Below are positions 47,676-57,665 of a DNA stretch of 64,000 nucleotides, in pieces. The stretch comes from Tritrichomonas musculus (lineage: Eukaryota > Parabasalia > Tritrichomonadida > Tritrichomonadidae). The position numbers and the translations under genes are program-made. The stretch is taken from positions 1,907,501-1,971,500 of the forward strand of contig JAPFFF010000005.1 of assembly GCA_039105265.1 (NCBI GenBank), written 5' to 3'. A model generated the notes under the pieces. That model was not told where the DNA came from and ran no database searches. It saw only the letters and a program-made list of their open reading frames with translations. Positions within the stretch are counted from its first letter, which is position 1. Each line of letters opens with the position of its first letter.

Positions 47676-50600
47676 TTATTGTTTGCTCATTAAAACACGC
47701 TCACACCACTCACAAACAACAGGATTATGAGCTTTCATATTATCGATCTGATCCTTAAAATCGAGAGACTTTGCAATTCTATATCTTTCGACCAAGTTTG
47801 GAATATTTGTCAAGAAAGACTTCATTCTGTCTTGTTGTCCCTCTACCAAATTTGCCGCCTTATATTTTCTTACAACACCATCACACAAAGTTGAAGTTAT
47901 TGGTCTAAAGTATTGGAAAGCAGTCAAGAAGTCGTCTCCTTGCTTCAGCACAGATTGATTATAAATGGCTTCAGCCCAATTTGCCTCGTTATCCATGTCA
48001 TAAGCAACAGCCACTGTCAATGCGAAAGGAAAGTCTTTTGTGTTCATGAACTGTTGCACTTGAGCCTTATCTAAACGAAGAATTGGAGGTTCGCTCATTT
48101 CGATCTGTAATGAAATTAGAGACAGTTTCTTCAGGCATTCCATACTGAGAGAGTAACATTTTTCATGGAGGAAATAAGCAAGTGCTAATAAGAAATGGCG
48201 AGATGCATCTTGCAATTTCATCTTGTCATGTTCATCGTCGAGTAATTTATTTCCTCTTTCCATTTGAAGTTCCGCGTGATCTCGAAATAGATTATATTTC
48301 AATGTCAACTCGAGATACTTCTGTGGCTCAAATGGATGATGATGACGAGCACAATTCATGATGACTCTTCCTACTTTCTCATTCAAATTCTGGTGTGGAA
48401 GATCATCTAATCTTTCTTGTGCAATGAGATATTGGAAGAAACGTGGTATTAAAGCTGGATCTGGGAAAATAGATACAATATCAATGATCAATTTCTTGTC
48501 TGAATCATTTGTTAATTCAAACAAAAGTGCATCCAATAACTCGGCAATCTCATCAATATCAGCGGTACAAAGTGATGCATGAAGAAGAAGATTAACAACA
48601 ACATTGACTGGTAAAAGTAAAGCTGGATCAACTTCGGCTTTTGGCTTTGGTTTTGGTCTTGGTCTCATTGGCTTCTTTTGGCCAGCTGCTCCTCCTCCTG
48701 GAGCATTTCCAGGTGAAGAACCAGTGCCAGGTTGTCCTGTATTAGAAGATCCGCCAGCATTATTATTATTATTATTGTTATCATCTTGATTTGTATTTTT
48801 ATCATCTTTGTTCTTATCTTCTTGATTTGCATTTTTATCTTCTTTGTTCTTGTTAAGAAGAGGATTAAGAGCAGCTGGTAATTTCGAGAACAGCTTCTTC
48901 TTAAGTTCTTTAGGTTGTTGCTGTGGTTGTTCATTATTTTGTTGCTCTGAAGTGTTGGCTTGTTGATTTGCTTGTTGGTTCTGTTGGTTTTGTTGCTGGT
49001 TCTGTTGTTGTTGCGGTTTCTGCTGAGGATTTCTTGGGTGAGCCACTGGCGGTGGCTGTGTTTGAACTTGAACTTTGCTTCCTTTCTTGGCAATATCAAA
49101 CAACTTCTCGCCAACAGCTGTTGGGTTTTCACACAATTTGGTGAATTGCATGAAAGTCTCATCATAATCATCTGGCGAAAGTTGTGTAGGTGAAAGTTCA
49201 ATTGTATTTCCTTTTGCAAGTGTCTCTTTCACATGGTTAGCATAGGCTTGGCCAAGGCATGAAGCAACCTCTGAGGAAGACATTTTACTGGTAGTTATTA
49301 ATTCACGAATCAGATCCCAATTGTTGGTATCAACAGCAAGTTTTGATTCAATGAACTCTGATGTTTTCCTATGCAAAAGATTTGTTGTTGGCAAGTTCAA
49401 TAACTTGGCAGCTTTGTAATGAAGAGAGATAAGAACAAATCTCCAGCCATTTGACTTGGCAATATTTTGAAGAAGTCCTTCCATGTCTTCCTTTGGATTA
49501 CCAAATTGTTCAATGAGTTCCTTGTTTTCAGGTGATAATTCTTCATCAGATATGACACTCTGAACAGCTTCAAGAAGTTGAATATTGTGAGGATCTCTGT
49601 TTCTCCATTCACAAATGAGGTGAGCATTGTCAGCTTCACGTTTGTCGAGACAAATATCAATTGCTTTATCTACACTTGACTCGAAGAATCTCTGTAAAGT
49701 ATCAAGTCCATATAAAACAGGAGATGCTATTGATAAAGGAATGTGTTGAGGAGCATCTTTGAACATTTCTTCTTGACCTGGGAAAAGGATCTTCAAAATG
49801 TCATGCAAATTGGGAAGGCCTCCTGGACTTTGTTGTACTTCGATGTTATTCTCCTTACATATATTCAAAAGAAGAAGTAAAGCATTCAAATATTTGAGTA
49901 TTGTTGAATATTCATCAGATGTCATGATCGATTGGGCATAGGTGATTATTGGAATTAAAAGAGTTGGTTGTTCATATGGCAGAATAGAAGCAAATAAATA
50001 GATAAAGAACAAAGGATCTGCATTCTGAATAGATGGGACGATTTCTTCATGAATTTCAAGAACTTGACTCGCTGTTGCTGCATTAGAATATTGAAAAGTG
50101 AGCCACTGTTTAGTTGCTGCGTCAGCTGAAATGCCGAGACACTCAGCAGCTGCTTGTCCAAGTGCCAATGAATGGTTCAAGACAAGATCACTAACAATTT
50201 TGTCAGGAGAACCTAAAAGATCACAATGAACAATGGCTCGTCTAAAGTTCTCAAATTCAGCAATGACTTTGCAAAGTTTAACTCGTGGTTCTAAGAAGGG
50301 AGAAACAATGGAACCATTTAAAACTTGAAGGAAACGGAAAACATGAATTTGGGAACGTTCTGCGCAAAGTTTGACAAGTTTGTCCAACATTGGGAAAAAG
50401 ATTTCAATAACACTCTTGATTGGAACTTCGCCTAATAAGTCATCGTTTATTACTGCGTTTGGATCATCTTGTTTCAGCTTTGAATTCAAATCTGGTAAAA
50501 CTGATTCGGTTCTTCTAAATGCAAATAATTCAATTGATCGATAGAAATGGACAAGATTAGCAACAATTGAGTTTTCTGAGAATAAATCAAGAGTTTGTAC

Positions 50601-53600
50601 TAATTCAAGGGATTTGTTCTCGCTTAAAAGTTGAGATAGCGTTTGCATGAAAAGTGTTACCATTTGATCATGAGGTGGTGGATTCGTAACATCAAAATTA
50701 CTTTGGCCTTCAACCATTGTTAACATTGTTACTAAAGCGCAAAGCATTAAATTGGCTCCTTGAATTGATGTGGCAAGTAATGCGTAAAGTTGAACTTTTC
50801 GGTTCAACGCTTCTTGCAAAAGAGAAATGTCTTGTGGTTGATCTGTTCTCTTAACAGCGCGATATACAACAAGGGCTGGTATATCAGTTGCCATTGATCC
50901 TTCTTCGCTTGGTAATGATTGCTTCAAATGGAAGAGAAGATGAGCTCGTAAAGGATTGTCTCTTGGCATTTTCTCTGTAACAATCTTTTCAACTTCTGCA
51001 ATTGGATAATGTGCACCAAGTTCTGCTGCTCGATCAATGAAAAGTAGCAATTCTGCTGTTTTTCCATTTGATGCAAAAATATTGATTGGGGTGTAATCAA
51101 GAGGAAGGTTGCACCTAATTCCAAGAAGGGTTTGAAGTAAATATATTTCAATATCATCTGGGGATGGTTCTAGTAATCGTTTCAATTCATTAGCAGCATC
51201 TTTGTTTTTATCTAAATAAATTGATATAAGCATATCAACGATTTTATCTCTTCCGTTGACTCCTTTAACTAATATGTCATATAGAGCAACATCTAATTTG
51301 TAATCGATTGAATAATCCCATTTGAATTTAATATCAACAAGTTCAATGAATGATAAAACAGCTAATCTTATTTGCTTATCAAAAAGTCCCTCTTTTAAGC
51401 ATTGAACGCATATTTCTTTGAATTGATCTTCTTTAACTCCGTCTTCCACTGCTTGTTGAAATGCGCTAACTGGAAGCATAAGTTTAACATAATGAACGTA
51501 TGGTGGTTCACTTGGTTTTGTAATTAATTCTGGATGATCGAAATGTGGAAAGTTTGCTTCACCCGGGTTATTTCTTCCATAATAATCTGTAAATACTTTA
51601 TGAAAATCATAATTTGCAAAATGTCCTTGAATCAGATCATGTAACTCGAGATCATATTTTGATGTATATATTGGTGATCTCCAATCACTTGGAGGTGGTT
51701 CTTTAATTGGTCCTTGAGGATGTGGAATTTCACCTTTTACGAGAGATGACAATAAAGGATAATCATTTTTTAATCTTTCTGATAAAACAATTGTTTCTCT
51801 TGATCCAGCTTTGAATTTAGTTGGATCTTTATTCCAAACATAAGAAGCCAAAGGTGCCAAAGAATCGCTCGGAAGATGATTCCACAATTCTACTGGATCT
51901 TTAGAGCTGGATTTGGCTATGAATTGCATGCATGATAAAGTAGCTGCTGATGGATCCCTTTTAACCCATAAATCCCAAATGAAATTAATTAAAGGTTCTT
52001 TAACAGAGCTGATATCTTCACTTCTTGCTTTTGGATGAGCAAGAACAAACATTTCAAATGGCATGAATAATGATTTCTTTGCACAAAATTGTGCAAATTG
52101 TTTAAAGAATTCGCCAAAATCAATTTTCGCTTGATTATTCCACCAACCTTCGCTGAAAAGGAATTGATTCTTGCATATACGAACAAGCAATAATTCAAAA
52201 TTGTCATATTCTTTTTGTGCAAAATAACCATTCTTACATAGTAAATCAAGTAAAGTTTCTAATTCATACGTGTTCATTTGTTCGTAGTATTTGTCAACAA
52301 ATTTGATGCAATCTAATTTATCACGGTCAGCAGCTTTCGATTTTTTCAATTCGCTTTCAAATGCTAAAGCTAAATCATTAATTCGATGTTCACAATGTAA
52401 AATCCAAAGCTTGTCAATTGGATCTTCTTTGTTTTCAAGCCAATTTAATGATCCTTTTCCTTCTTGTGCTTCAATTAAAAGAATATTGCCTACAAAATAT
52501 GAAGAACTTTCAACTGGCTTCTCATCTTCGATTTTGAATAAGTTTGGAAAGATCATTGACTTGTTTTCGTTGAAATCTTTGTTAATATCGACGATTGGCT
52601 GCCATGGAGGAAGTTTTGAATCATCACTTTGAACTGACCTGATAGCAGATGATGATGATGTTGAAAGTTGTTGTTGTGCGCGAAGGAAGGAAGTATTAGG
52701 ATATTTATCTGTGATGCTTTTTAGAATTTTATGGTGTCGTTCATCATCAGATTTTGGTAAAATTTTCTCTTTTCGGCAGAGATATTCATAAAGAAGCTGT
52801 CTTGTTCCGTTACGTGTTGTGCTTTTCCACATTAAGTAAAAATGTTCAATTGGATCTTCTCCTAATTTGAGAAGAAGTGGTCGAGCTTCTTCTTCAATTT
52901 TGCCACTGCAAACTTTACACCATGCCTGTTGTAGTACTAATGTACGAAATAGTTGAAATGGAGAATAATTAGGGAAAGAAAGTTTGAGTGATGGAAGCGA
53001 ATTGGAAATCTGTCGTTTATCAAGAGCATCAAGAACAAATTCAAGAAGTCTTTCTTCTTTGATTTGTTGGGGAGCATTGTTATTGGTATTTGTTTTGTAT
53101 GGTGGAATTGTTTCAGAGTTAGTGGTTTTGGATGGATAAAAAAGATCTCTGTAATTTACTAAAACTGTTGAAAATCCTTCAGAAATTGGGTCATCTGTTT
53201 TTTGTATACGAGGTGTACAATATGAATGAATTATTGAATTAAGAGATTGTGTGAATTTTAATTCATCTTTACTCGAATTTTCTTTGACAATCGAAATGAA
53301 TTTTACGAGAAAATCAATAGAGTTCTTTGGATCGTTTGCATTCAAATAACTTTCAAAAAGTTGTGGATTTTGAACTTTTAGCATTGTATTGGCAACAAAC
53401 TGTGTACCTGATTCATCTCGATTTGCTCTCGTTGCTAATATTGGTATAGAAACTGCAATTGGAAAAGCGGCTGCGATTCTTTGAATGAAAATATCATTAT
53501 CAAATGTAAATATTTCTTTGCCTTTTATAAAAAGCGGAATATAGTACGAGCGAGTAATCAATGTTGCATCTTGAGGTTTAGATAAAACTTTTCCGTCTTC

Positions 53601-54359
53601 GCATATAGAAATAAAATCAGTTGGTCCTTGTTCCTTTAATTCAACTTTTTCGTTTTTAGCATTAGAATTGGCACTATCAACAATTAGCAATTCAGCATTT
53701 TTTTCGTCGTTATTAATAACAGCGAAACGATCAGATGAAACTGAACAAAGAGTTGTTCCACTTACAGGCGTCGAGCAAATATAATTTAAATTAGATGTCC
53801 AAAAATGTATATTTCCTGTGGATTGGCCTGCTAAATAAAGACCAGAAAAAGTAAAAGAAGAGCACCCATTTGCCCGGCATGACTTAATACTGTATAATCC
53901 ATCGGGGAATAATGAAAATTGATGAAGCGTATCTTGATCATCAAGAATAACAAGAGAATTTATATCAAAAGGAACAAAAGATTTAAAAGTAAATTGAAGA
54001 TTAAATTCGCATAAAATTGAGCAATTATCATTAAGCTTTTGAATTGAAAAGGCTGCTAAACGATTTGTAGTATCAAATGGAATAACTTCGTCAATATGAT
54101 CAACAAAAGTTATTAATTTGAGGGTGCTATTGGACAATATAGCTAAAATTGGAGTTGATATGCTAGTGGAATTTAGCCATGCAAAAGCTGAAATATTCGT
54201 TTCTTGATATATGATTGAATTTTTAATTATTGAGTATATTTTTATTTCTCCTGAATCATTATGTGCGATTATAAATTCAGAAGCTATTTGTATTTCCTTT
54301 TGTGACGAAAAATTTGAGATTTCTTCTGAGATTTCGAAAAGTTTTGAACAATGATTCAT
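47676..54359 (-). CDS. Spatacsin (SPG11)-like giant protein
   Basis: The 2,227-residue product begins with a beta-propeller-like part (about 1-330, with repeated hydrophobic strands). A very long helical solenoid follows (about 350-1760), then a Q/N-rich and D/K/N-rich low-complexity insert (about 1765-1905), and a C-terminal domain (about 1915-2227). That domain shows the Spatacsin_C pattern: ELTLKYNLFRDHAELQMERG, a SLSMECLKKLSLISLQIEM helix and NWAEAIYNQSVLKQGDDFL. Spatacsin works with spastizin and the AP-5 adaptor in lysosome and endosome membrane recycling. Despite a length of 6.7 kb there is not a single in-frame stop, which also shows that TAA and TAG are not sense codons here. The insert is the least conserved part. 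Confidence 0.85.
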   Translation of the reverse strand: MNHCSKLFEISEEISNFSSQKEIQIASEFIIAHNDSGEIKIYSIIKNSIIYQETNISAFAWLNSTSISTPILAILSNSTLKLITFVDHIDEVIPFDTTNRLAAFSIQKLNDNCSILCEFNLQFTFKSFVPFDINSLVILDDQDTLHQFSLFPDGLYSIKSCRANGCSSFTFSGLYLAGQSTGNIHFWTSNLNYICSTPVSGTTLCSVSSDRFAVINNDEKNAELLIVDSANSNAKNEKVELKEQGPTDFISICEDGKVLSKPQDATLITRSYYIPLFIKGKEIFTFDNDIFIQRIAAAFPIAVSIPILATRANRDESGTQFVANTMLKVQNPQLFESYLNANDPKNSIDFLVKFISIVKENSSKDELKFTQSLNSIIHSYCTPRIQKTDDPISEGFSTVLVNYRDLFYPSKTTNSETIPPYKTNTNNNAPQQIKEERLLEFVLDALDKRQISNSLPSLKLSFPNYSPFQLFRTLVLQQAWCKVCSGKIEEEARPLLLKLGEDPIEHFYLMWKSTTRNGTRQLLYEYLCRKEKILPKSDDERHHKILKSITDKYPNTSFLRAQQQLSTSSSSAIRSVQSDDSKLPPWQPIVDINKDFNENKSMIFPNLFKIEDEKPVESSSYFVGNILLIEAQEGKGSLNWLENKEDPIDKLWILHCEHRINDLALAFESELKKSKAADRDKLDCIKFVDKYYEQMNTYELETLLDLLCKNGYFAQKEYDNFELLLVRICKNQFLFSEGWWNNQAKIDFGEFFKQFAQFCAKKSLFMPFEMFVLAHPKARSEDISSVKEPLINFIWDLWVKRDPSAATLSCMQFIAKSSSKDPVELWNHLPSDSLAPLASYVWNKDPTKFKAGSRETIVLSERLKNDYPLLSSLVKGEIPHPQGPIKEPPPSDWRSPIYTSKYDLELHDLIQGHFANYDFHKVFTDYYGRNNPGEANFPHFDHPELITKPSEPPYVHYVKLMLPVSAFQQAVEDGVKEDQFKEICVQCLKEGLFDKQIRLAVLSFIELVDIKFKWDYSIDYKLDVALYDILVKGVNGRDKIVDMLISIYLDKNKDAANELKRLLEPSPDDIEIYLLQTLLGIRCNLPLDYTPINIFASNGKTAELLLFIDRAAELGAHYPIAEVEKIVTEKMPRDNPLRAHLLFHLKQSLPSEEGSMATDIPALVVYRAVKRTDQPQDISLLQEALNRKVQLYALLATSIQGANLMLCALVTMLTMVEGQSNFDVTNPPPHDQMVTLFMQTLSQLLSENKSLELVQTLDLFSENSIVANLVHFYRSIELFAFRRTESVLPDLNSKLKQDDPNAVINDDLLGEVPIKSVIEIFFPMLDKLVKLCAERSQIHVFRFLQVLNGSIVSPFLEPRVKLCKVIAEFENFRRAIVHCDLLGSPDKIVSDLVLNHSLALGQAAAECLGISADAATKQWLTFQYSNAATASQVLEIHEEIVPSIQNADPLFFIYLFASILPYEQPTLLIPIITYAQSIMTSDEYSTILKYLNALLLLLNICKENNIEVQQSPGGLPNLHDILKILFPGQEEMFKDAPQHIPLSIASPVLYGLDTLQRFFESSVDKAIDICLDKREADNAHLICEWRNRDPHNIQLLEAVQSVISDEELSPENKELIEQFGNPKEDMEGLLQNIAKSNGWRFVLISLHYKAAKLLNLPTTNLLHRKTSEFIESKLAVDTNNWDLIRELITTSKMSSSEVASCLGQAYANHVKETLAKGNTIELSPTQLSPDDYDETFMQFTKLCENPTAVGEKLFDIAKKGSKVQVQTQPPPVAHPRNPQQKPQQQQNQQQNQQNQQANQQANTSEQQNNEQPQQQPKELKKKLFSKLPAALNPLLNKNKEDKNANQEDKNKDDKNTNQDDNNNNNNNAGGSSNTGQPGTGSSPGNAPGGGAAGQKKPMRPRPKPKPKAEVDPALLLPVNVVVNLLLHASLCTADIDEIAELLDALLFELTNDSDKKLIIDIVSIFPDPALIPRFFQYLIAQERLDDLPHQNLNEKVGRVIMNCARHHHPFEPQKYLELTLKYNLFRDHAELQMERGNKLLDDEHDKMKLQDASRHFLLALAYFLHEKCYSLSMECLKKLSLISLQIEMSEPPILRLDKAQVQQFMNTKDFPFALTVAVAYDMDNEANWAEAIYNQSVLKQGDDFLTAFQYFRPITSTLCDGVVRKYKAANLVEGQQDRMKSFLTNIPNLVERYRIAKSLDFKDQIDNMKAHNPVVCEWCERVLMSKQ

Positions 54360-54781
54360 TGATTTTTAAGTTAAGAGAAAGAATAAAAATTTGACCTATA
54401 ACAGTAAAAAATTAGATAAAGTTCAATTGAAATTTTAAAATTTTTCAATTTCAAAAATTTTATCTTATTTTGTGATGGAATAAAAATTATACTTATTTTT
54501 AATTGTGGTATATATTGTATTTGTATAACCTTTATTTTTTTATCATATAAGTATGTTCTACTATATTTAATTTTTTTGTTTTTGATGATGAGTGAAATGG
54601 GTTTAAGTATTGAGTGCTAAAATATAAAATCATTTTATACTTATAAAATGAATAGCATAATTCACTATAAAAAATATAATAAAAAGATAAGAATATTTTA
54701 AAAATTGATTTTTCTTTTATATATTTTAACGTCAAGCAAAATTTATAACTTAAAAATGATAAAAGTGATCCTAAAAACTAT
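54360..54781. other. Intergenic spacer
   Basis: Short AT-rich spacer between two minus-strand genes, with no other feature seen. Confidence 0.5.
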
Positions 54782-56971
54782 TTATTCTTTGAAGGTAACG
54801 TCATGTGAAAATGATAATTTCAATTCGCCCATGTTTGAACTTTCAACAGTATTATTATTCTCTTCTTCTTCAAGTAATTGTTCTGGAGTTTGCAAATTAT
54901 ATGTCCTTGGTTGACAATCAAAATTCATATCTTTAACTTTAAATCTTCTTCCACAAACAAGAGATGGATTCTGGTTACCATTCTTTGAATATTGATAAAG
55001 TAATATTTCGATGTAATTTCCTGGTTTAACGTTTTCGTATTTAGCAGAAACTTCTTGATGATTAATTATATCTTCAACCTTTTGAACTGGGCCCTTTGTT
55101 TTAGTCTTGTTCCTTCTTTGTATTGTTAAATAAGTATTGTTATCGTTTGATTCAAATGGAATGTTATTAATTCCTGTAATTTGAACTGTTATGTTTTCTA
55201 TCTTCTTTGGTTTTCTAAGTTCTTTAAGAACTTCTTCGTGAACGTGATAAGTGTTTTTCTCATCGCTCGAATGAGCTGAAATTGAATGTCCTTTGTGTGA
55301 ATAACCTGTAAAACTTGTTGAGTAAGAGGAGTCGAAATCTCCCCATTGGAAGTGGCAATGAGGATCTTTGGGTTTTTCTGGATTGATTATGAAATTAAGA
55401 TGACCTGTTGTTTGATCTTTTAATTGAACGTCTCTATCAAAGACAAAGCTTCCTTTGTATGGAAGATTGCCAACTGGGATTTCAAATGTATCCATCAAAC
55501 GATTGTCTGGGAGAGGATCTTTGTTGTACATATCAACAACAAGAGTATCAGTTAACAATGAAGGTGAATTGAGATCGAAGTTTTCGTCCCATTTTGGATT
55601 TTGAGTATTTTGGATCACTTTTGAATTGACTGATGAATCTTTTTTCTGAGATCTGATAGCAAAGGTAACAAATGGATCGCATTCCTTTTGAAGATTGCGA
55701 GCTTCAATCAAGTTTACATGAATAGTGCATGGAGAATCACTAATTCCTTTAGGAATTTTGATTCTTTCAAGAAGAACTTCTGAATTGTTAAGTGTTCTTC
55801 TTTTAGGATTACTAGATAAGTTAATTGATCTCTTTTCTTCTTTTTGAGTTGTTGTTTCAGAAGTAGTAATGGAAGTTGTTGAAGTTGTAATTGATGTTTT
55901 TGAGGTAGTAATTGATGTTGTTGAAGTAGTGATTGATGTTGTTGAAGTAACTTTGGTAGATTGTTCAGTAAGACTGATTGATCGCTCTGAATAATTTGAA
56001 ATTTGGTGGGTTTCAAGTTTCTCTGTTGATTGCTTAGATGAAATTGATTGTACAGATTGTTTGGATGCAACTGATTCTTCTTCTTCGTAATTAGTCTTGT
56101 CTTTGATGAATTGAAATGGCTGTGTATCTTTAGCTGTAATTTGAAGTTTATAGTGTAGAATAGCTGGTGGTTGCCCATTAACAGGAGATAATTCAACACT
56201 GTCTTCATAAATGTGGCCAACAGCACACTTAGCAAGTGGCAATTGATATTGTCCCATTGGTGTTGTTTCTTTTTTATTTTTACTTTCCATTGAAATGTTA
56301 ATAGTTTGACTTTGGTAATTATCGAGTAATATTTTACGTCTTTCGTTCCAAACAGGTGTAAGGGAGTGTTGAGTGCTTGTAGTATATTGTTGATTGTTGA
56401 TTGCAGGCGAAATTGATATTGAAACGCGTGGATCTGCTGAATCGCCCAAAACAGGTGGACAGTTTTTGGCATCAATTATCTCTAGCCATGCATTATAAAG
56501 AGGATAATTCCATTCTTTGTTGACAAATGGTGTGTCATTTGGTTGAGCAACGTGAATCTGGAAAAATAATTTTCCAGCATCGCCAGCGTGGGAATCTTTA
56601 CTTTTCCTATCTTTCTTTACATCATATTTATACAAATCGACAGTAAAATTCTGAACTTCGCCAAGTAAAAATGAGCTAACATAAGTTGATGCGTATCCAA
56701 CAACTTCGTCTTTTGATCGATCCTCCTCTGTTCCTCGATTAAAAACTTTTATAATAAGATTATCGCTGCCAAAGAAATATCCATCAAGTGTTAATGAACT
56801 GTTAAAAACAGGTTGAATGTTATTATTAATAACATTTGTCGAAACTTTTTGATTTGATCCTTGTATTTGAAATTCGATGTATGGATTAAGCGAGCCATTT
56901 GCTGGTGGAAGAAGTTTTTCTGCGCGTTGAACAACCAAACATAACTTATAAGAAGGCTGAAAATTAGACAT
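54782..56971 (-). CDS. Multi-C2-domain protein
   Basis: The 729-residue protein has three clear C2 domains: about 5-135 (LCLVVQRAEKLLPP and NPYIEFQIQG), about 155-285 (AWLEIIDAKNCPP and TPVWNERRKI) and about 410-535 (IHVNLIEARNLQKECDPFVTF, NPKWDENFDL). A weaker C2-like fold may lie at about 605-710 (ITVQITGINNIPF). A Ser/Thr/Ile repeat linker (TTSTTSITTS units) separates the second and third. C2 domains bind membranes or proteins, often with calcium. The second lacks several acidic ligands and may be calcium-independent. No membrane helix is visible. The role is probably membrane trafficking or signalling; the orthologue group is not identified. The frame is intact. Confidence 0.85.
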   Translation of the reverse strand: MSNFQPSYKLCLVVQRAEKLLPPANGSLNPYIEFQIQGSNQKVSTNVINNNIQPVFNSSLTLDGYFFGSDNLIIKVFNRGTEEDRSKDEVVGYASTYVSSFLLGEVQNFTVDLYKYDVKKDRKSKDSHAGDAGKLFFQIHVAQPNDTPFVNKEWNYPLYNAWLEIIDAKNCPPVLGDSADPRVSISISPAINNQQYTTSTQHSLTPVWNERRKILLDNYQSQTINISMESKNKKETTPMGQYQLPLAKCAVGHIYEDSVELSPVNGQPPAILHYKLQITAKDTQPFQFIKDKTNYEEEESVASKQSVQSISSKQSTEKLETHQISNYSERSISLTEQSTKVTSTTSITTSTTSITTSKTSITTSTTSITTSETTTQKEEKRSINLSSNPKRRTLNNSEVLLERIKIPKGISDSPCTIHVNLIEARNLQKECDPFVTFAIRSQKKDSSVNSKVIQNTQNPKWDENFDLNSPSLLTDTLVVDMYNKDPLPDNRLMDTFEIPVGNLPYKGSFVFDRDVQLKDQTTGHLNFIINPEKPKDPHCHFQWGDFDSSYSTSFTGYSHKGHSISAHSSDEKNTYHVHEEVLKELRKPKKIENITVQITGINNIPFESNDNNTYLTIQRRNKTKTKGPVQKVEDIINHQEVSAKYENVKPGNYIEILLYQYSKNGNQNPSLVCGRRFKVKDMNFDCQPRTYNLQTPEQLLEEEENNNTVESSNMGELKLSFSHDVTFKE

Positions 56972-57665
56972 TGGAATAATTTATATTGTAAATTAGAATT
57001 TACTTTTCGAAAAGTAATCGACGATTCTTTCAAAATTGAAAAAAATTCAATTAGCTTTATTTTTTATGTATAGTTTGTAGTTCACATAAAATGGTCAATT
57101 TTTTTATTGTATTTGAATAATTTAACAAAAAGTTTTATTTTTCATTTTACATCAAATTAGATTTATCTAAATCAAATTAAAAAATAATAGAACAAATTTA
57201 TAAAGCTTGATATTATTGAACAAAATAGCAAATAAAGGCAGACAAAAGTTTCTTTATTTATTAGAATTCTATAAAATTGAACGATTGCTGATCCTTTTAT
57301 ACCTATTGAAAAGGGAAAAATAAATCATGGTCTGTTGAAAAGTAATTAATGGTAATCTATTAACTACTTAAAAATGAATCTAAATTATGTTAAATTTAAA
57401 AAGTATCCATTTGATTGATCACCCTTCAACATTTTACGAATTTGATTGAATATATGTTGAATCGTTAGAATATGTAACTATCTTTCATATAATTGAACTT
57501 CCACTCTTACTAAAGGGAGAGAAAATACAATTTTCATTAAAAAGTTTGTGTTTTCTCAGCTAATCGATTGATTTTCAAGCTTAATTTTTTAAAAGTTAAA
57601 TTTGAATAATATTTTGTTCTTTCCCATGCTATATCTATACTTTAATTTTCACAATTAAAAAAAAA
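56972..57665. other. Intergenic spacer
   Basis: AT-rich spacer with no gene seen. It is the longest gap in the housekeeping-like block. Confidence 0.5.
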